This document shows, piece after piece, positions 12,491-23,736 of a stretch of 64,000 nt of DNA. The translations under genes and the position numbers were made by a program. Below the pieces are notes generated by a model. The model worked only from the letters and a program-made list of their open reading frames with translations, did not search any database and was not told the DNA's origin. This DNA is from Volvox africanus (taxonomy: Eukaryota; Chlorophyta; Chlorophyceae; Chlamydomonadales; Volvocaceae). The stretch spans positions 2,604,001-2,668,000 of the forward strand of contig BSDZ01000089.1 of NCBI GenBank assembly GCA_030268105.1, read 5' to 3'. Numbering within the stretch: the stretch's first letter is position 1; each line of letters starts with the position of its first letter.

Positions 12491-15400
12491 TTAGTTAATG
12501 AGCACCTTGGTGTACAGGCACGCCCCGGTGACCGCGTTGATAGGGAAAGCACTGCTCTTCATCACGCCAGCGTTGTTGAAGGCCTGACAGCTTGGATTGG
12601 AGGCGCATTGGGTAGCTGCCACGGCGATAGAGTCGGCGTTGGCGATATCGTGGCCGATATGATCGGAATTCGGAGTCGCCAGAAAGCCATCAACATAGGG
12701 GCAACCTACACGACAAAGATGGAACGATGACGTCGTCCTTCCATGCCGCATATGCGTTTGAATGCCGGCCACCAAGCTGCAGAATATATACGCGAAAGCT
12801 GATGGGCAGAGGAGTTTTCTACCTGCTGGTAATGGGTCTAAGTACTTTCTTCTGCGACTGTCGCATATGCGCTGAAGGATTAGATTAGTTATCACTTGCT
12901 TAACATAAATCTAATGCGCGGCTGCGGGTTCGGAAGGCTTGGCAAGGTTTGACGGGGCGCCTCTGCCGTGCAGGTGGCATACGAATCATACCCGTATACC
13001 TAGGTGGCTCACGGATCATACCTCCATGGTGGTGTGCACTCATGTTCGTAAGAAACATGCTTGCTACATGGCTTTATGATAATTAATATCACAAGCGGAC
13101 GGACTTGACGGACATATAACTAGAAAGAAAAGGCCGGTGTGTCAGGCCGGTGCGTGCCTGTGCGAATCGGCCGGGAAATGTGGAACGTACTGACCTTGTA
13201 TAACTTGGTTGCAGTAAAAATTGTTCCAACTAAACTGCAGGGCCGAAGGCATGCTTCCCCAGGTAGATGAGTCAGTGCCGTACTTGAACTGGAAGTAGGT
13301 GCAGGCCTTCACGTCACAGCTCGCGTTAGAGTATATCGCTCTGTTTCCCGGGGACGGGGACAACTCGCCCCAAGAAGAACCCGGGATTACGCCGTAGGAG
13401 TCAATCATCTTGCCACAGACGTGCGAACTGAAGAAAGAAGCTGCACAGGTACGTCATAATTCCGTACGACAGCATCAGGCAGGGGGAGGAGCGAAGCAAG
13501 GGAGATTCTGGCGAAAGCGGCATATATACATACACAAGGAAGGACACAGCTAGTAACTCACGTAGTAGAGACACGCAATCACATCGAGGAGTGGGGGGGA
13601 ATATGTACATCATCATCCGTCCTGTACATGTGCTTTGGATGGGAAGAGCTCAACCCAAATTACGCACGCCCTAAAGAAGCCACCAAACGTCCACAGAATG
13701 GAAAACCGAAAACTAGGACCCAGACCGTAGAATCTCTACGTGAGTACCGTTGTGCAGGTTGTGGCACAATGTCGTATAATATGACAACCCGTAATAGTTT
13801 CCCCCCGGCGCTGTACTGATAGAGCGTTACCGGTAACTATGCAGCCTAGGGCTCGCGGGCAGGATGGCACGGGCCCCGTATTCGTACCATTTCGCACATA
13901 GAGGCACACGTCCGTCGCGGGCGCTGTCGGCACGATCTTGGCCTTGAGGTATCCGAGAGAATTGAAGCCCAGGCAGTCAGGCCTCAGCAGGCAGACGTTG
14001 GCGAGGTCGTCAGTGCTAACGAGGGCGTCGTCGCCAGCATGGTCCGTCGACAAGAATGGCCCTAAAAAGCCATCTGCGCTCGGGCAGTCCAGATACTCTG
14101 CGCACGTGCATAATAACCAAAAGCATCGTTCAGCCCATCGGCCGGCTCATCACTCATCATCAATTGCTTTCGCGGAAGGCAAGGTTCTGAGTTCTGCGTG
14201 GTGAGCAATCCTTGCAGCGAACACACGCACAAGAAGGCTGTGTGCCTGCCTATACAGGCTCTCAAGGTGTGTTCGGGTAAGCAGGTAGGCGGGTAGATAC
14301 GTCACAATGAAGCCTTACTTATGGCGGCGCTTTGCGGCGGAGATGGCGGCCACACGTAACCTGTTGGAAAGGAAATAACGGAAGCAAGCCAGTAGCGGGG
14401 CAGGACGACCGCCGTGGGCCTCGTCTTAGGTCCGTGCATGCAACGCTGATATGCAGCAGGGATAAATCAGGTAGGCCATGCGAGCGCATCTGCGTGCTGT
14501 AAGTAGGGCCCTCCTGCCCCTAACTACTGCCATATGCACCTACGTAGCCTTCTTTGTCATCTTGCTGTATGTTGATACATTTCAAATGCACGTCCTCCAG
14601 ATAGGCATGTACACATGCTACCTTCCCTGACACCGCCGATGCACGCACAGTAAGTCGACATCCATTTTCTAGCGAGTGATGGACGGATGGGGACGTAATG
14701 CGGGCTCATTCCGCGACTTTAATTGCTGTTTCTTCTTACCTTGGATCTTGGTGTACAAGCAAGATCCAGCGGTGGCGGCGGCAGCATTGACGGGGTAGGC
14801 CTTGCTCTTCATCACGCCAGCGTTGTTGAAGGCCTGACAGCTTGGATTGGAAGCGCACAGGGCAGCCGCCGCGGAGGCCGAGCCCGCATTGGCGATATCG
14901 TCACCGGTGTGGTCCGCATCAGGAGTCGCCATGTAGCCAGGGATCGCGGGACACTCTGCGCGCACCCACCAGGTTCATGCACGTGTCATGCAATATTACT
15001 TAACTGGCAGCAACATAAATATTACCAGTACGAAAGGTCCAATAAAGCGCTTCTTGAAAGGGTGTGCAAATAGCTTCATAGAAAATTTCTTTAAAATATC
15101 TAGAACCCTATTAATGGAACATAATATACTGCCCACGTCTTTGAGCGGTCGGTATATCCAGGTGGACCACTTGTACATGAAAATGGATACATAATGGCTA
15201 GCTAGCCCAAGTGCATGCATGACAGATTTAACGGCACGGGCTATCCCATTCAAGTATACATACTATTGTTGATATAAAAATCTCAAATTATCATGTATGA
15301 CGTCATTCATCCTGAAACAGGCCTCAGGACTTTCCCCTTAGACACGTATACGTACGTCGCAGGAGCCGTGCACACACGGTCAGAGAGCGTGAGTGCGCAC

Positions 15401-16547
15401 ATGACGAAGATGATATGATATATATGGTATATGTGTGTAATATTCTACATATCATAATGGGTATGGTAATGTACTATCCATCCCATACACCTGATAAACA
15501 TACTTTTAGTCCTGCATAGGTACATGTGGGCTGTATCTATCGGGATGCATGCAGAATGTTGAACGCGGTTGTGCGGATTTCTCCCTCAGATTTCGCACAC
15601 AAACAAACTTTATTGATTAGCTGCATCACTTACTTAGAACTACCGAATTACACCCGTACTTAGTCCAGCTGGTCTGCAACGAAGTTGGCAGGCTGCCCCA
15701 GGATGTGGAGTTGTTGGTGCCATACTTGGTCTGGTAGTACGTACAGGCTCTGATGTTGCAGTTGGCATTGGTAAAGATGGTCTGAGAGCCCGCGGCGTTG
15801 GCCAGCTGGCCCCAACTGGCGCCGGGGATGACGCCGTAAACCTCCAGCATAGCTCCGCAGGAGGCGGAGTCGAAGAAAGTGGCTGCAGCGAGCCAAAAAC
15901 GATCGCATTACATAATAAGGCGGTAATTTATTAGCTGTTCGGATTACAGGTCCATATTTTAGGGTAAGATAGGACGGAGGATTAACAGGAGGGCCTTAAA
16001 AAGGAGGGCCTTATAAAGGTTTGAATCGATGCGTGCAGAGTGCCCTGTTATACACGGGAACGAAGCAGGGGATCTTTCGGTCGGTGGCCGGGAAAAGATC
16101 CCGACCACGGCTCAGACTCGAACGGGAAGTGCGAAATATTACCACCACATATCGCATTCAAACGCAAAACGAGCAATAAACTGCTGGATCTGCGTTCCGT
16201 CAAAATTGTGACCCCGTCATGGTGGCTACTGCCGTGCGTTACTATTTGGCAGAAAGCGTTTCCACCGTTGCACCTAACCTTTCTCGCATCTATAAAAATG
16301 ACTTGCAGTCGTGAAACTGTGATTCCCGCGTGTTACTCACCGTTCCGCAAGTACAGGCACACACCCGACACGCTCGTCGTCGGGGAGGTCTTACTCTTGA
16401 GCAAGCCCTTTGAGTTAACTCCCAGGCAGTTGGGTCGGAGAGTGCAGTCGCTGATTGGATCGGCACTAGAGAGCATGTCATCCCCCAAGTGGTCCGTGAC
16501 GTTGAACGGACCGAGAAAGCCAGCCACGACGGGGCAGCCAGCTGCAT
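12491..16547 (-). repeat. Tandem duplication of a three-exon module A-B-C in the metalloprotease tail
   Basis: Two copies of a three-exon unit are present. Module A (16547-16341 and about 14060-13870) has GFLGPF, D-H-x-GDD, RPxCLGxNSxGxLK and CLYxRNG. Module B (about 15882-15641 and 13420-13190) has YGVIPGxSWGxL, a Cys pair and a YGT-x-SxWGS stretch ending in another Cys. Module C (about 14955-14740 and 12700-12491) has GDDIANA or GHDIANA, CASNPSCQAFNNAGVMKS and CLYTK. A and C resemble each other and the PAN/apple fold pattern (paired cysteines, AFN or GxN centre). I do not recognise B. Confidence 0.8.
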
Positions 16548-19500
16548 ACGGGCGGGCGGGTAGATATCACTCAAAGTAGTGGCTGTCCAAAAGCCTTAAG
16601 TCTGTGCCTATCCGGTGATGTTAGGTGAGGTGCCAACGCGCTTAGTCTATAATGGTAAAGGTTATTCATGCTCTGGGGAGTGGCAGCATTCGTTACCCGG
16701 ATTCATACTCTTTGCAAACCCGTTGCTCACCCCTGTAGGCCATTGATCTTTGCAAATGTCGCCTCAAAGCAGGTAATCAACTGCAAGGACGACTTAATAG
16801 GATGGATAGCTGCATCCTCTATTTGCGCTGCATCTGCCACGCCTCACCCACGCGGATGCACGACTAATCATGCATTTGCATGGGCTTGGCAGAGCTATGA
16901 GGCATCACACATTCCAACAGCTGCCAGCGCAGCTTACTGTGACTTCGACCCGTGCCCTGATATTTCTTGCGCGGACGAAACCAACTCTTACCAAGCGAAG
17001 TGGAGGGTGACGGCAGAGGGCTCGGGGGCAGTGGCCGGTTTGGCAGTGGAGGGCTGGGTGGCGGTGGAGATCGGTTCGGTGGCGTCGGCAATGCGCTGGG
17101 TGGCGGCGATGGTCTGGATGGCGGCGGCCGGTTTGGCGGCGACGGGCTGGGTGGCGGTGACGGTCTGGGTGGCGGTGATGGGCTGGGTGGCGGTGATGGG
17201 CTGGGTGGCGGTGATGGGCTGGGTGGCGGTGACGGGCTGAGCGGCGGCGGCGGTCTGGGTGGCGGTGACGGGCTGGGTGGCGGCGACGGGCTGGGTGGCG
17301 GCGACGGGCTGGGTGGCGGCGACGGGCTGGGTGGCGGCGGCGGTTTGGGTGATGGCGGCGGTGGTGGACGTGGCGGAGGGTTGGGGGGCAGAGGCCTAGT
17401 TGACGGAGGGGGATTGGGTGACGGTGGCTTTGGCGGTGGTGGTGGTGGAGGCCTTGGTGATGGTGGCATTGGTGAAGGCGGCGGAGGGTTGACAGTCTCA
17501 AGGCTGCTGAGCGCGGGACATTCCGAGGGTGATGTGACGTAACGGCAGAGGTGCACCCGCATGGTGTCGATCGCGACCCAGGCCCCGCCGTACACAACCA
17601 AATTGTAAGGAATCAGTGTCAGCTGAGATAAGGCTCCGGTGGAATTGATGAACGTGATTTGGCGCTCGGAATAGATGTAGAAAGGGGAGTTGTCCTGGGA
17701 GCGCACGTGTATGGACAGATGGAGGTGGCATACATTGTGAATTCACCCCACAACGTCTCAACTGGCCTTCCTAACCATTAATGATGTGATTCCACGGTAA
17801 GAAATAAATACAGATCATATGCGCAGAAGAGACCCAGCACTGGACCCGATAATTCTCATACATCGCCATTTCTTACGGATTATGAAAGAAACGGTACCAG
17901 ACCAGAGTCCCAAGACATGTACGGCACTTGAAAACACAACAACCGTGCGGTATATCGAGTGAATGGATGGCAAATAAAAAATCGATATGATGCAGGATAT
18001 CATCCAGGGAGGAGTGTGTGCATGGCTTTCGGGATGTGATGAAAACTGGCGTGCGTGACCGTTTCTGCCGTCACGAGAATACTTGGTCGTCCTCTCCACT
18101 CCCTCACTGCCGCATACACGGAGTGACACACAATGTAGCAACGTGGTCCCGCCTGTAGGTATTTGGGCTGCCAACACACACATGCATATCCATGTAGGCG
18201 TGTCCCGAATACTCACAGTAAATGCATATACTTCATGGACGTTAATTTTGGACGCAAACTCAGCTCCCAGTGCAGCGTCTCCTTCCTTGGCCGCTCGGAT
18301 GGCGATATACAGGTTCCTGCCCAGTGATGAATTGCTGTAAGTGGGCAACCAGTTCGTCAGCACCCGCAGGTAGTTATTGTCGCCGGTGAGGTAGGTGGCT
18401 GGCAATATGAATGTTTTGGCGCTGCCGGGCAGCAAGATGTCCTTGTCAAGCTGGTTTCCCCCGACAGCGGCTGTGGCCCAGCCCATGCGGGAGATCTCGG
18501 CGGCGTTGGGGCAGGCCTCACCACGACCCATGGCGGTGGAGGAGTCTGCGTACTCAACCCCGTCGCGCCACGAGTGCCACAGACCTGTCAGTTGGGAGTT
18601 TCATCAATCTAAGGTCAGGCATGTCAAATTGACATTAGATGCTCGGGTATGCCGATATCTAAGATATGACCTTCACTTTGTAGGGGTGAGATGCAGTTCT
18701 AAGCACGCATATGCACATGAGCCCAGGCACATAACTTAATCTTGCCCTGCGGTGGCAGGAGCTGCGCCCCTCCGGGAAAAACAACAGTCTCCATGTAACA
18801 ATCAGCTATTTAATCATCATCTTTACATCCTGGTGCCACAGCAGTAGATAATGAATGCTCGTTCACAACACATTCGTGCATAGCTTTGGGATCTTATAAC
18901 GGCATGTACGGCGCCTTGCTTCTTGCTTCTCCACCCAGGCGGAGCAGTTTTCAAAGACGAAAAAACGCTCACGTTTGCTTTGCATATCTATCACCCACCA
19001 TAATTGTGGATGGCCTCTTGCATGATGGTCCGCCAACGGTATATACCCCGGTTGGCCACCGTCTGAAGCCATGTCTGTCGACCGGGCAGCAGCGCCAGCC
19101 CTCCCCAGGTGCAAACTGAGCTAAGACCCGGAGGCACTAAGTATGTGTAGTGTGTGAATGACGAGAAGTTCCCGGTTCCGATGCGGGCCTTCGTTGCAGT
19201 GTCGGCCAGCTGTTGAATTGCCCAGTATGCGCAGGATGTGGTGATCGCTGAGGAGCACATGTGGGGCACACGCACTACCTGAAACGTGCTGAAGTTGAAG
19301 TTGAACTTCCCATAGGAGCACTGTCTGTACTTCTGTGCCATACCCCCATTGCCGTCCAGATTGGGACCCAGGTAAATACTGCGGACGTCGGCCTCGGAAA
19401 TGTTGGAAGGTAAGCCGCACGCTGGGTAGTCCAAGATGATGACCAAGAGATGCTGGGTGATGTTGACCCCATTCACGACATCGGCCTGAGCAGCCTGAAG

Positions 19501-20285
19501 TACTTTGACGCTGGTGGCGCCGTCAGGTGTGCAATCTCCGGTCAGAGGATTGTAGACGCAGTCCTGCGGTGCATGAATGCATTCGTCGTGAGCGCATACA
19601 TGGCCCATGTGACAACATCATTTCTGCCAAATGCATGACGTACGAGCAGGCGACATGCATTCTTGCACGTATGTGGATGGAGTATTGGGTTGAACTGCAA
19701 TGTAGTTGAAATCAAAGTGCTTTAATTGATTTGGTTGGTTTTAGCTGATTGGGTTGTTGACAGATTGATGGATGTGGTAGATACGCAGCGACAAATAGAC
19801 GTATCTACATACATCTACTTACGCATACGGTATGCGGTCCCGCATATACACCGCATACAAAGCATACCCACGAAACTCAGCGCCCCCTGAGCAACCTAGA
19901 ACCTGCCAGGTGCATATAATAGCACATATTCGTTCATACGGCGTACACACAAGCGCTCCTAGAAGCAGGCAATAATTGATGGGCGTCAAACCTTAAGGAA
20001 AATACCAATCTGATACCGTACTCACCAGCTGAACGACAGATCCTGATGAAATTTTTACGCCGAAGATGTCTGTGGGGGGAGGTTTGTAGCCGCCCACGAG
20101 TGGGACCAGGTTGCCATCGCTGTTCCGGATCAGCCACTGGTCGGTCGTGTTGTCCACTGTGACATACAGCAGCTCGCCCAGGATTGTCTGACGGACAGCC
20201 GCGGGAGCTATGGGACCGTACGCTACCGGCGGGACGCTGCCCGCAGTCGTCTGGCCATGTACCACCACTGCACACAAGAATGAAA
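12491..20285 (-). CDS. Secreted gametolysin-like metalloprotease (peptidase M11) with polyproline linker and repeated Cys modules
   Basis: M11 enzymes of volvocine algae (gametolysin/lysin, VMPs) digest cell wall or extracellular matrix glycoproteins. The first exon seen (about 20285-20026) holds a hydrophobic run ending CAVVVHGQTT, like the end of a signal peptide; the start codon was not found and should be upstream. Exon 19563-18999 contains the N-terminal part of the protease domain and ends QEAIHNYG. Exon 18584-18217 starts LWHSWRDG. The join gives QEAIHNYGLWH, which fits the QExxHxxGxxH zinc site of this family. Exon about 17697-16992 carries VYGGAWVAIDTM and a long (Pro)n-Ser-Pro tract, probably hydroxyproline-rich and glycosylated. 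Six exons follow, encoding cysteine modules in A-B-C-A-B-C order down to a TAA at 12491. Joins I checked (protease to protease, module B1 to C1) agree in phase. Enzyme class is confident; substrate and first exon are not known. Confidence 0.85.
16992..17480 (-). repeat. Polyproline-coding minisatellite, mostly 18-bp period
   Basis: In the plus-strand view the sequence runs through copies of GGGCTGGGTGGCGGTGAT and close variants, clearest at 17120-17340. On the minus coding strand this reads (PPPSPSPPPS)n, the extensin-like tract of the metalloprotease. Expansion and contraction of this minisatellite would change linker length without breaking the frame, because 18 is a multiple of three. Confidence 0.85.
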
Positions 20286-23200
20286 GGTGGATAGGCAGCA
20301 GCTGGAGGTCGGAGGCAGCAGGCGGGTCGACGGAAACGTATCTAGTCGGAAAGGTGAAAGTTCAGCAGGATAGGGGGCTTTGGCTTCAACCGTGGCCACT
20401 ACCTGGCAGCCCCTACCTTTCCCTGTATCTCAGGGAACCCTCATCCGTTCACCCATACATGTCAGCTTCTCCGAAATCGCTACTGGGTAGCGATAGCAAC
20501 ATAATGACTGGCTTGAAGCTTGAGGCGAACCGCTAGTTAACTAACCGTATACACGTCGTCAAACTTCGCCTGCCTTTGCCGCCATTGCACTAGTGTGGGT
20601 TGGGATGCACCATACGCCAATTATTAAAAAGTTTCTATTCTTTCAGGTACAGCGGCGAGCACATGCCTATGGATTGACTCATTGTTAAGTACGTATACAT
20701 AATCCACACCATTGGCTTGACCATGAGCCGCATCGGGTGTTCGGTGTATGTATGTACCGTGCACGTACGTATGGAATGTACGTACGGTAAGCGCATGAAC
20801 TTATTAACTCGAACGCAAGGCTGCGTACTCAATCGCGCAGTCGTCACTGTGCGCGCATGCGTGTCGCTTCGTTGCTTGAGAGCACTTTTGCGCATTTGGA
20901 GACTTCGTATCTTTAGACAGCCTTGGCTGTGAATGAAGCCTCGCCTAGACCCGGTGCCTATTGACCCGGGAGCGGCCCCCGAGTGAGGTAAAGGCTCAAA
21001 CGAAGCCTTAGGGACCTGAACATGTTGTCTTAGTTTGCGAGCAGTGGGTGGGTTTGTTACAGCTGTTTCGACACACACGTGATCATCAGCACGATTAGGT
21101 CCCACACATTTCGCCATGAACTCAGGCAGGGCTGATGCCGAAATGGCATCGAGTTGTTATAGGGTGCCCATATATATGGTCGTCAGACGTCATAATGGCG
21201 TTTCGGCGGTTCGGTTGCTTGAAAGTCAATACCATGGTCCGTCGCTCTCGTGTAGAGGGCGCTGCCGCCACGCGTATGCGTGCCTTTTAGCTCTCTGCTA
21301 GGCTATGGATGACATATATCGTCACAGTTAACAGGCAAATTGCTCCATCATATGGGTACCGGCGACGCTTGATATGCCTGTCGCTTCGTCCTTGATTCCT
21401 ATGCAACCTATCCACCCCGCCTGTCCTCCCTACCTCCGAAGGAGGTCGCAATCAGCGCCAAAGCAACAAATGATAGATTTATGCGCATTCTTGTTATTGC
21501 TTAACGCGACCAGCAAGCTGCCCCTTATCAATGGTGGTACCGTTGAGAAGCAGGCCACATCAGCTCAAACTCGTGTTGCTGCAGCCAGCAGCAAAAGCAG
21601 GTGAAGGAAGGAACATGCGCATCGGTTAGGAGGAAACGAAGAAAAGTTTTTAAAAAGTAGGCGAGCTCATTAGAAGTGGGAAACTCCAAACAAACTTGGT
21701 GGTGAACTATTGCAAGCATCAATGCACACAGCTTGAAAACAATACGTGTACTTGCTCACATATGGAGTAAATATAATAATATTTTTTATTGCTTAACGAA
21801 GGGAACGATGCCTATAAGCTAGCGAACACACAAACTAGTATTTCACTTACATTGTTGGTTATGTACATGGAGGTAATCAAAGCACAGATTATATATACCT
21901 GATGCAATAAGAGTCGACAAAAATTCCTACTATCTTCATCTTAGAACAGGTTATTATGCTGTCAGGGCCTTCAAGATGGCTTCCGTCACTAAAGCAGTAC
22001 ACGCCGTATTCCAGGTGGGCGTCGGATCGTGGGCCAGTGGCTTTATATTAAGAGAAAATCCTTAAAATCAACTTAACAAGATTCGTATATGTATATGCAT
22101 GAGAAAATGAAAAAACCGATTCGTAGTCGCCGGAACGCAGCAACTACAGAAGTGGTTGGGCAGGCATTTGTTAAACAAGCTGCTGCCACGTTGGCATCAT
22201 CTCGGAAAGTATCAATTCATAATATTTTTCTCGATGTATAGTCATGTGCGTTCTTCTTGTCCATGTTTCTACACATGTAGCCAGAAATTCTGTCCTTTGG
22301 TAAAAACCACCGTCTTGCAGCGGCATGGAGAATAAATATGCATGCGGACTTCAGTTTCACGTGGAATTGAGGGATAGTTTTCGTAAAGTTTTATGCTGCT
22401 GTATCACCCTATGGCAATGACTCATCCAGAAACGTGCCATCCTTCCTCTGCTCGTCCATCCAACTCTTCTTTAACCTCTCTTTGAGTTCCAGCAGTCTCT
22501 TGATCCTCCTGCCTCGTACGGGCGTTATGACTGATGCCAGATGCATAGGAAACTGATGCTCAGTGGCCTCACGTCAGGCTGCATTAAATCCGCATCTTGC
22601 ACTCAGACTGCAACAGAGCGGGGTAGCTACTTTTCCGATCCCATCCGCCTCTTCGGTGATTGAGACTTATTGATTTACGAGGCTTATTGAGTGGTCATCA
22701 TTTAGAGTCTTTAATAGGAAAAGGTTGCTCCTCCCTGCTCTTTCATTCTATCTGATGCGCAGCCAAATGGTGCATCTCATTCATCAACTATCTCATTAGT
22801 TTCATCAACAAAATTCTGTTTTACCAGACTTAGAATAAAAGTAATCATTTGCTATCTTGGAAAGGTAGCCGTCAGCTAGGTAGCCAGCAAAGCAGGTAAG
22901 CTGAGGAACGAACACGACATCGGAAGGTACATGCTAACAGGGTGCTGACATGGATCATGAGCATCGTCTTGTAGCAAATATGGGAGGAGCAGGATGTGCG
23001 GCGTAGGGTTGCATCCGAAACTTGTATCATAATGCAAACCAGGGGACCCCTGACGTTACCAGCATGCAAAGTCCCGCAAAGCAGCTGCATGCAAATCAAG
23101 GATGGGCTATTTAATAGACGACAGAGCTTCTGCAGTGATGCAGCTGCTCATTTTCGGGAAGCCTCGTGCACAGGTTTGTATGTGTTCGTGTAGCCTAGAC

Positions 23201-23736
23201 TTTCTTGACCCGAACGCACAAGACCACGGTGCAACTCGACAAACATGAAACGTGCCCACCAGTACACCACTCAACGACAGACCCACCTCATAGGTCCCAC
23301 CCACCCCTGAAAGTGCAATACTAAGGAAGCGCATGACGTGCGTGCGAATTCCTGTGCTCGGCTCCATTGTGTCCACCGTTCATCATACCACCCAACCAAC
23401 CCACTGGCAATCACCTCGGCCTTTTTATCCGTTTAGGTACATAATAGTACACATGAGCATAACGGCCCATAAAATGCAAAGTTAAGCTCATATAAATCGT
23501 GAATCCCTTTTTCCATCTGGGCGATCAGTATCTTCGGCCGTGATAGGTAAATGCCGCATCTAGCTGAGCAGCGGCCCCGTTTTGGAATATTTATACGTGT
23601 CATCAGCCGTTTCTGATAGTTGCCATTTCTTTAAATTCAGACACCATGCATCGTTTGTAGTTGCCGTTGAGTCTCAGTATCCTAAGAAAAGGATCCTAAG
23701 AACTTCCTCAGGGAACCCAAGCATGGCGCCGGTTCA
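20286..23736. other. Intergenic, no supported gene
   Basis: It should contain the missing first exon and promoter of the metalloprotease (just above 20285) and the WAPL 3' UTR (below 23737). The open frames here are short or lack compositional support. A 48-codon minus-strand frame at about 22550-22410 containing RIKRLLELKERLKKSW is the only protein-like scrap; I could not connect it to any other exon. Confidence 0.4.

Noticed and set aside
16967..17542. Plus-strand Gly/Asp-rich open frame (GGGDGLGGGDGL repeats)
   Set aside because: It is the reverse complement of the metalloprotease polyproline tract; the minus strand has the flanking protein sequence and splice sites.
20635..21117. Minus-strand open frame of 160 codons upstream of the metalloprotease
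   Set aside because: Its composition is rich in His/Thr/Arg/Cys with no domain or splice support; it does not supply a signal peptide for the protease.
22410..22550. 48-codon minus-strand frame with RIKRLLELKERLKKSW
   Set aside because: Too short, with no partner exon, promoter or recognisable family.
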